In this document: in pieces, positions 59,401-64,000 of the stretch
Position numbering within the stretch: the first letter of the stretch is position 1
Layout: each line of letters begins with the position of its first letter
The notes under the pieces: generated by a model
Seen by the model: only the letters and a program-made list of their open reading frames with translations
The model's database searches: none
What the model was told of the DNA's origin: nothing
Program-made: the position numbers and the translations under genes
Origin: Liriodendron chinense
Taxonomy: Eukaryota; Streptophyta; Magnoliopsida; Magnoliales; Magnoliaceae
Assembly: GCA_003013855.2 (NCBI GenBank)
Contig: ML058453.1
Span: forward strand, 8,983,861-9,047,860
Direction of reading: 5' to 3'
DNA length: 64,000 nucleotides

Positions 59401-61157
59401 TAATGAATTTCAACTAGTAAGAAATGCTACGATGGATTGTGATTTGTAAGAAATTCTATCAACTGTAGGGCCCACCGAGCATTCGATTAGCAACTGGGAC
59501 AAGTTTGATTTGGTGGGCATCGGTTTCATAGGGACAGTGTTCTTGTTAGGTGTCCCTACTTCCTGATCGGATGGCTAACATAGTCTAATCCCTTTCTTTT
59601 TTAATATTAAACTGTAACCCATCCACATGATGTCCCACTAGATCAACATTCCTGATTACTGTATAGAGAAGTCGTTTTAAACAATCTGATCTTGGCCCAG
59701 CATTTTAATTAGAAAGAGGGGCCAAGATTTGTGGTTAGGATCTTCCAATCTGGAAGAATTTTGAGACCAACAGAAACCGAGTGCTTGTTCACTATTGTCA
59801 TGAAAAATATATAAATAAAAGAACATGCGGAGCATTTCCATAATTTGTGGAATATGGACTTACCTTTATTCCATGCATGGTCATTTGCACGGAGAGTCTT
59901 TCCATCGCTGTTGACTTTGAAGGGTCCAAGTTCCATCATTGCGCCAGTTCCAAACGAAGAGCATCCAGGTCCTGTCCATCAACATACCTCTATCACTCGA
60001 TCATAGCCCACCCACGTACTTCTATCATTCAAAGTACCTCTATGGCCCTATCACACCATGATTGAAAGTTGCATGCATGGATTGCGAACTCGCCCGAGTT
60101 TACTCAGATTCAGTTGAGTTAGATCCGATTCGACAATACGTGTCTGCATTGATAATATGCCAACTCGGCCTAGTCCGACTCAACTCATGACAAGCGAGTC
60201 AGTTCGTGTCGCCAAGTCCTCAATCCATGGATGGTCGTGATGATAAAAACTAGAGAGTACCAAAATGCTGATGACCATGTTGATGGGAGATCACCCACCA
60301 CCACCATCATTTCTAATCATATAGACCCACGTCATGGGTCACCCCACCCTGTGGAGATGCACCTGCATCATCTACCCACACCGGTAAGGAGACTCAAACA
60401 TTGGTCTCCCACTCTGATACCACTTAATGCAGGGAGGACCGGCCAGTCCACCAAAACCTCCAAAGCTAAATATCCCTTTATCTAGACAAACCGACCAATG
60501 GCTGCCATTCTAATCACCAGTGGCCATTCTAATCACACAAACCCCACTCATGGGCCACCCCACCCCAATATAGAGATGCAATTGCATCAGCCCCGAGTCA
60601 TCAGTCTTAAACCATGACAGTGCCCTTACCTCCATTAAACCATGACAGCAATTGCAATAGCATCCTTATTTCGAATCAACTAAGTTATAGGTGGTGTTCT
60701 CCAACCTTTAATAAATAATTAAAAAAAAACAAAAAACAAAAAAAAACATGACAGTGCCCTTACCTCCATTGAGCCACAGTACTAAAGGTTTAGTAGAAGG
60801 GTCATCAGGTGACTCAACAAAGTAATAGAACAGTGCCCGTCCATTTGTAGGTTCCACAGTCACATAGCCAGAGTACTGACTGAAGTTCACCCCGGCGGGC
60901 TGGCCTGGCAATGTATCGATCTTGTCGGCTTCCATCAGCCCATCTTGACCACCCACATACACGGGAGAATATTGCAATGTCCTTGCACCTGATTCGAAAC
61001 TAGCCGACAGCAATGCATCGGTAGCACCAACCGGGGCATGTTTCGCCCTCACATGTCTTAATAACGGGTCGAATTCTCCCTCAGCGTAAGTCCTACCGCC
61101 GAGGACAACATGGCATGTGACGATGATGACCAACGCAAGGAATGTAAAAGATGCCAT
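56476..61157 (-). CDS. Serine carboxypeptidase-like (S10) gene G6, type A, apparently intact
   Basis: Exons: 60764-61157, 59864-59971, 58668-58942, 58138-58380, 57501-57619, 57302-57397, 56964-57069, 56476-56625. They join in frame to 496 residues. Signal peptide MASFTFLALVIIVTCHVVLG; then GPGCSSFG, ESPAGVGFSYSNTS, TGESYAGHY (Ser228), GNGWIDDETN, FDPCSKAY, SGDIDG (Asp about 416) and GAGHYVP (His468), ending KLPPRKQG. Intron 6 has a GC donor (ACAG^GCACGT); the others are GT-AG. It belongs to the third, more diverged array unit, without copia upstream, and is type A by its intron 1 insertions. Probable role: secreted or vacuolar serine carboxypeptidase. Confidence 0.9.
60311..60589 (-). mobile_element. 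TRIM-like LTR relic in intron 1 of G6
   Basis: Shorter version of 10301-10628. The primer-site-like motif here reads TGGTATCAGAG exactly, supporting the LTR interpretation. The LTR-like part has lost about 50 bases. Confidence 0.4.
60637..60747 (+). mobile_element. Short retroposon at the exon 1/intron 1 border of G6
   Basis: 111 bases, flanked by 23-base direct repeats (60614-60636 and 60748-60770). The tail is A-rich with scattered C instead of the AAT repeats in G2 and G4, so the tails evolved separately after insertion. Confidence 0.7.
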
Positions 61158-61201
61158 GGTTGCAAGGCTTATGGTGCACATGATGTAGGTGTGCTATTGT
61201 A

Positions 61202-61211
61202 CATTTTATAG
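61202..61211 (-). promoter_or_regulatory. TATA box of G6
   Basis: CTATAAAATG about 45 bases upstream of the Met codon. Confidence 0.6.
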
Positions 61212-61460
61212 AAGAAGGCGATTTGTTCAACGTCAGGCTAGTTTTTTTCCATACGGCAACAACCTATGCATCCCGATGCATCATACAATCACGTCTTGTT
61301 ATCAACGTTTTACTGTTTTTTTTTTTCTTTTCTTTTCCGAAGTCTTTGATGTGTCCTTTCATAACCTGATGGGCGGTTTTGGACCCTTCACACAATATGG
61401 ATGCCTTTGGACCATTCAAATATAGAGGTCAACAAACACACACGTATATAGGCTCCTGAG

Positions 61461-62604
61461 TTAGTTTTTCACCATTCAAAACATGTGGTGACTGGTGACT
61501 CATCCTCCATATGTGGCACTGATGTACAACAGCTGTCCAGACCATCCAAATTCTAGGTCCCTTTGTGGATGGAGCATATATCTAAAACATGCTGATCAAG
61601 CAATCCTAACCATCCAATTAATGGATTTCAAATGCATCGTTAGAAGTAAAACATCAAGTACTGGTCCAGTAAAATCGGATGGTTGGCATTATCTTCTCAC
61701 TGTAATTCCTAGCTTATTTTCCATCCGCAATTATGTTGGGGTTGAGGATTTGGATGGTCTGGATTGCTATGCAACTGTACCATGTGCATGTTCAAAGAGT
61801 CACCGACATTTCTTTAAATGGTGCAAAAGTTAACATAGGAGTCGTGGATATACTCTTTTGCAGGAATAATTGGAATAAGAGATTCCCCACATGAGAGGTT
61901 GTAGGGGTGAGGAAAAATGTCATCCTCCAGTTTAGGATATGTGTACTGTCCTTGGAACCTCTGTTTGTAAGAGTGGGGCCTACAGTTGATGGAGCATGGT
62001 CCGAAAATTGTTGAATAAAGTCTTCAATCTGGACAGTTTGGGGATCATCAGTACCCAGATTGGGGTTGTTTGCTCGTTGGGTGAGTCACACAAAAAATTG
62101 GAAAGCTAAACGATGGTCCATTTCAACATATATTTGTGGCCCATCAGATGAGTGGACTGGCTTGTGCCTAGTGGGGCCATCTTTGGAGTGGCTTGGATCT
62201 CACTTAAGTGTCCCACCAGGCACCACTTGAGTTGGTGAGCCCATAGACCAAATTAGCTTCAGCTGGCCTTCCCAACAGAGACAGCCTATGCACCACCTGT
62301 TTCCTATGCACCACCTGTTTTAGGCAGTCACCCAAGCATTTTGTGGCTCACCATGTTGTATATGTAAAATCCACTCCGTTCATCAGATGGGGTTACTATA
62401 TATGCCAGGCCATGGAACCTAAAAAATTATCCAGATTCACAACCTAGGTGAGCCATGCAACAGGGAACAATGGGTATAGGACACCTATGTATGTGGGGAC
62501 ACCATGGTGTGTGTCGCTAGTCAAGCCCATTCATCAGGTGTGACTAGCCAAGATGACATAAATATACTACCATCAGGCAGATTGGAAACTCAAGAGGGCC
62601 ACAA
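61461..62604. repeat. Single 1.14 kb segment (A3) homologous to the local direct repeats
   Basis: Left part is most like 11497-12636 and right part most like 13178-14313, with the switch near 61940-62000. Confidence 0.65.
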
Positions 62605-63053
62605 GGTGTGAACTTAAAACGGTTTTTGGCACAATTTTCTACTGTTTCCATTAGTGTGGCCTATCAGAATTTTTATTGGGATGATCTCGTGTGTATGGGG
62701 AACATGAGGGCTATCAACATGGTAGGCCCCAAAGAGCTTGGGTGTTCTACCCACTGCATAAAACTGGTGTTGTATGCCATTTCAGTCCATCCTCCTAGCA
62801 TCTTCTTAATAATCACTCAGAAGCAGAAATTCATCATCTTCATACATTTAAGTGGCCATTGCTGCAACAGGCCAATGATATGTGAAAATGATTTTTCAGT
62901 GATCTTCTCAATTCATGGAGGGACAGCCCATCAAGTATTTTCCCATCTCCCGCATATCCACTAGAATTCAACAAGATTTCAAAATAGGCACAAATGTGAA
63001 ATCCCATTTTAGAATTTGTTACATGTATGATAGAGAAGAAAGCATAAAATGTT

Positions 63054-63058
63054 ATAGG
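63054..63058. other. Empty copia target site
   Basis: A single ATAGG in context AAAATGTTATAGGAAGAG, exactly where A1 and A2 have LTR-bounded copia flanked by two ATAGG copies. It shows the pre-insertion state. Confidence 0.9.
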
Positions 63059-63977
63059 AAGAGAAATAAAAATATAAGAATGTGTGTTTTGACTGGTGGA
63101 ATTCAAAAGGTAATTATGTAAAAGAAAATATTTCCCGCCGATTATAATAATAAAGAAAACTATGAAATTGATTCTTCTTTCCACAATTTTCCTTTACTAA
63201 AAAACCCTTTTCCTCTCAAAATCTTAATAATTGTTTATTTGCACACTTTTTGAAAAAATATTTTTCACTTTAAAAAATTTGACCATCCCGTGTTGCCTTG
63301 TATGTGATGGAAATTAATATCAACGACTTTTTTTAAAATTCTTTTCCATGGATTTTCTTATCTACGATTTTTCTCAGATGTGATGTTTTCTTTTCCAAAT
63401 ATGCTTGTTCGATTTTACCATTTCAAAACTAGAAATAGGAATGTGACATTTTCTTTTCCAAATCTACTTCAATTCTACCAATTCAAAATTAGAAATGAAG
63501 ATTTCACTTCATAGATAAACGCCTAATGTAATTGCTTTCACTGAGAAGTAAGATACTACAAAACTCCGAAGTTACAACCCTTTACCAAGCATCCCTTTCG
63601 ACATCTGCCATGAGGAAATTGGATGCTACTTATTCTCAATAACTTCAAGTGGGACAACAATGGCCTTTCACTACCCACTTCATTCTCCATTCCCATGCCA
63701 TTGCTATCTCACCCATATGATCGATCCCACCACACCTTGCACATGTGCCCCACTCACACATTATGCTAGCATGCCTATCACACTGCTACAGAAGATTCCT
63801 ACCCGCCATCTCTCAGTGGTGTGTAGGACTCCCAATTTAGTAACGATTCTTAATATGTTGAATAACAGGCTGCTGATCATAGAGCGCTGATTAATTGCAA
63901 AACTTGTGCACGATGAGCAAAATAAATTTTGCTCGTGGCCATGGACCTTCCATACTAATTGTCATTCTCATTTCCAG

Positions 63978-64000
63978 CGGTGATATGGACGCTGTTGTTC
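63978..64000 (+). pseudogene. R6: start of a two-exon SCPL relic, cut by the window edge
   Basis: After TTTCCAG the exon opens with the codons for GDMDAVV, as in R2 and R4. The remainder lies outside the window. Confidence 0.6.

Larger units (their letters stand above)
61212..63977. other. Type A upstream block 3, without copia
   Basis: Counterpart of 11250-20813 with one local repeat segment, no 541-base spacer and no copia element. 63059-63977 is the AT-rich spacer leading to R6. No gene. Confidence 0.6.

Overview
This window is nuclear DNA of a flowering plant. It holds split genes with GT-AG and GC-AG introns, plant-type Ty1/copia and hAT transposons, and intron-borne MITE-like elements. 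The intergenic filler is rich in 'gggccca' and 'gtggcccatc' phrases, which remind me of magnoliid genomes, but the species cannot be fixed from the sequence. I see no rRNA, tRNA, CRISPR or bacterial feature.

The window is one large tandem array of secreted serine carboxypeptidase-like genes (SCPL, peptidase family S10). Six copies lie on the minus strand, here called G1 to G6 from left to right. Each full copy has eight coding exons and encodes about 495 residues, with a signal peptide and a Ser/Asp/His triad. G2 (6512-11195), G3 (21831-26661) and G6 (56476-61157) look intact. G1 is cut by the left edge. G4 (31440-36121) is intact except for three 1-base indels in its last exon. G5 (46739-51760) is a pseudogene: a poly(A) retroposon sits in exon 3, there is a frameshift, and the exon 1 splice donor is lost. 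Facing each gene tail-to-tail on the plus strand are only the last two exons of a different SCPL paralogue (R1 to R6).

The copies alternate between two subtypes. Type A is G2, G4 and G6; type B is G1, G3 and G5. The A+B dimer is repeated with a period of about 24.9 kb: 2.37-27.31 kb is nearly identical to 27.31-45 kb and still close up to about 52 kb, and a more diverged third copy follows. Type A loci share a retroposon at the exon 1/intron 1 border and a TRIM-like relic in intron 1. A1 and A2 also carry the same decayed Ty1/copia element (14752-19881 and 39694-44787), while A3 keeps the empty target site (63054-63058). Type B upstream regions carry a roughly 0.7 kb hAT element. It is in one orientation at one site in the first two copies, and inverted about 70 bases away in the third.

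The biology is therefore the birth and death of a carboxypeptidase cluster. The intact genes probably encode near-identical vacuolar or apoplastic carboxypeptidases from very similar short TATA promoters. Transposons and unequal crossing-over have shaped and broken the remaining copies. I found no novel defence or metabolic system. The most informative features are the dated insertions, the hAT position shift, the duplicated splice donor and the conserved two-exon antisense-side relics.
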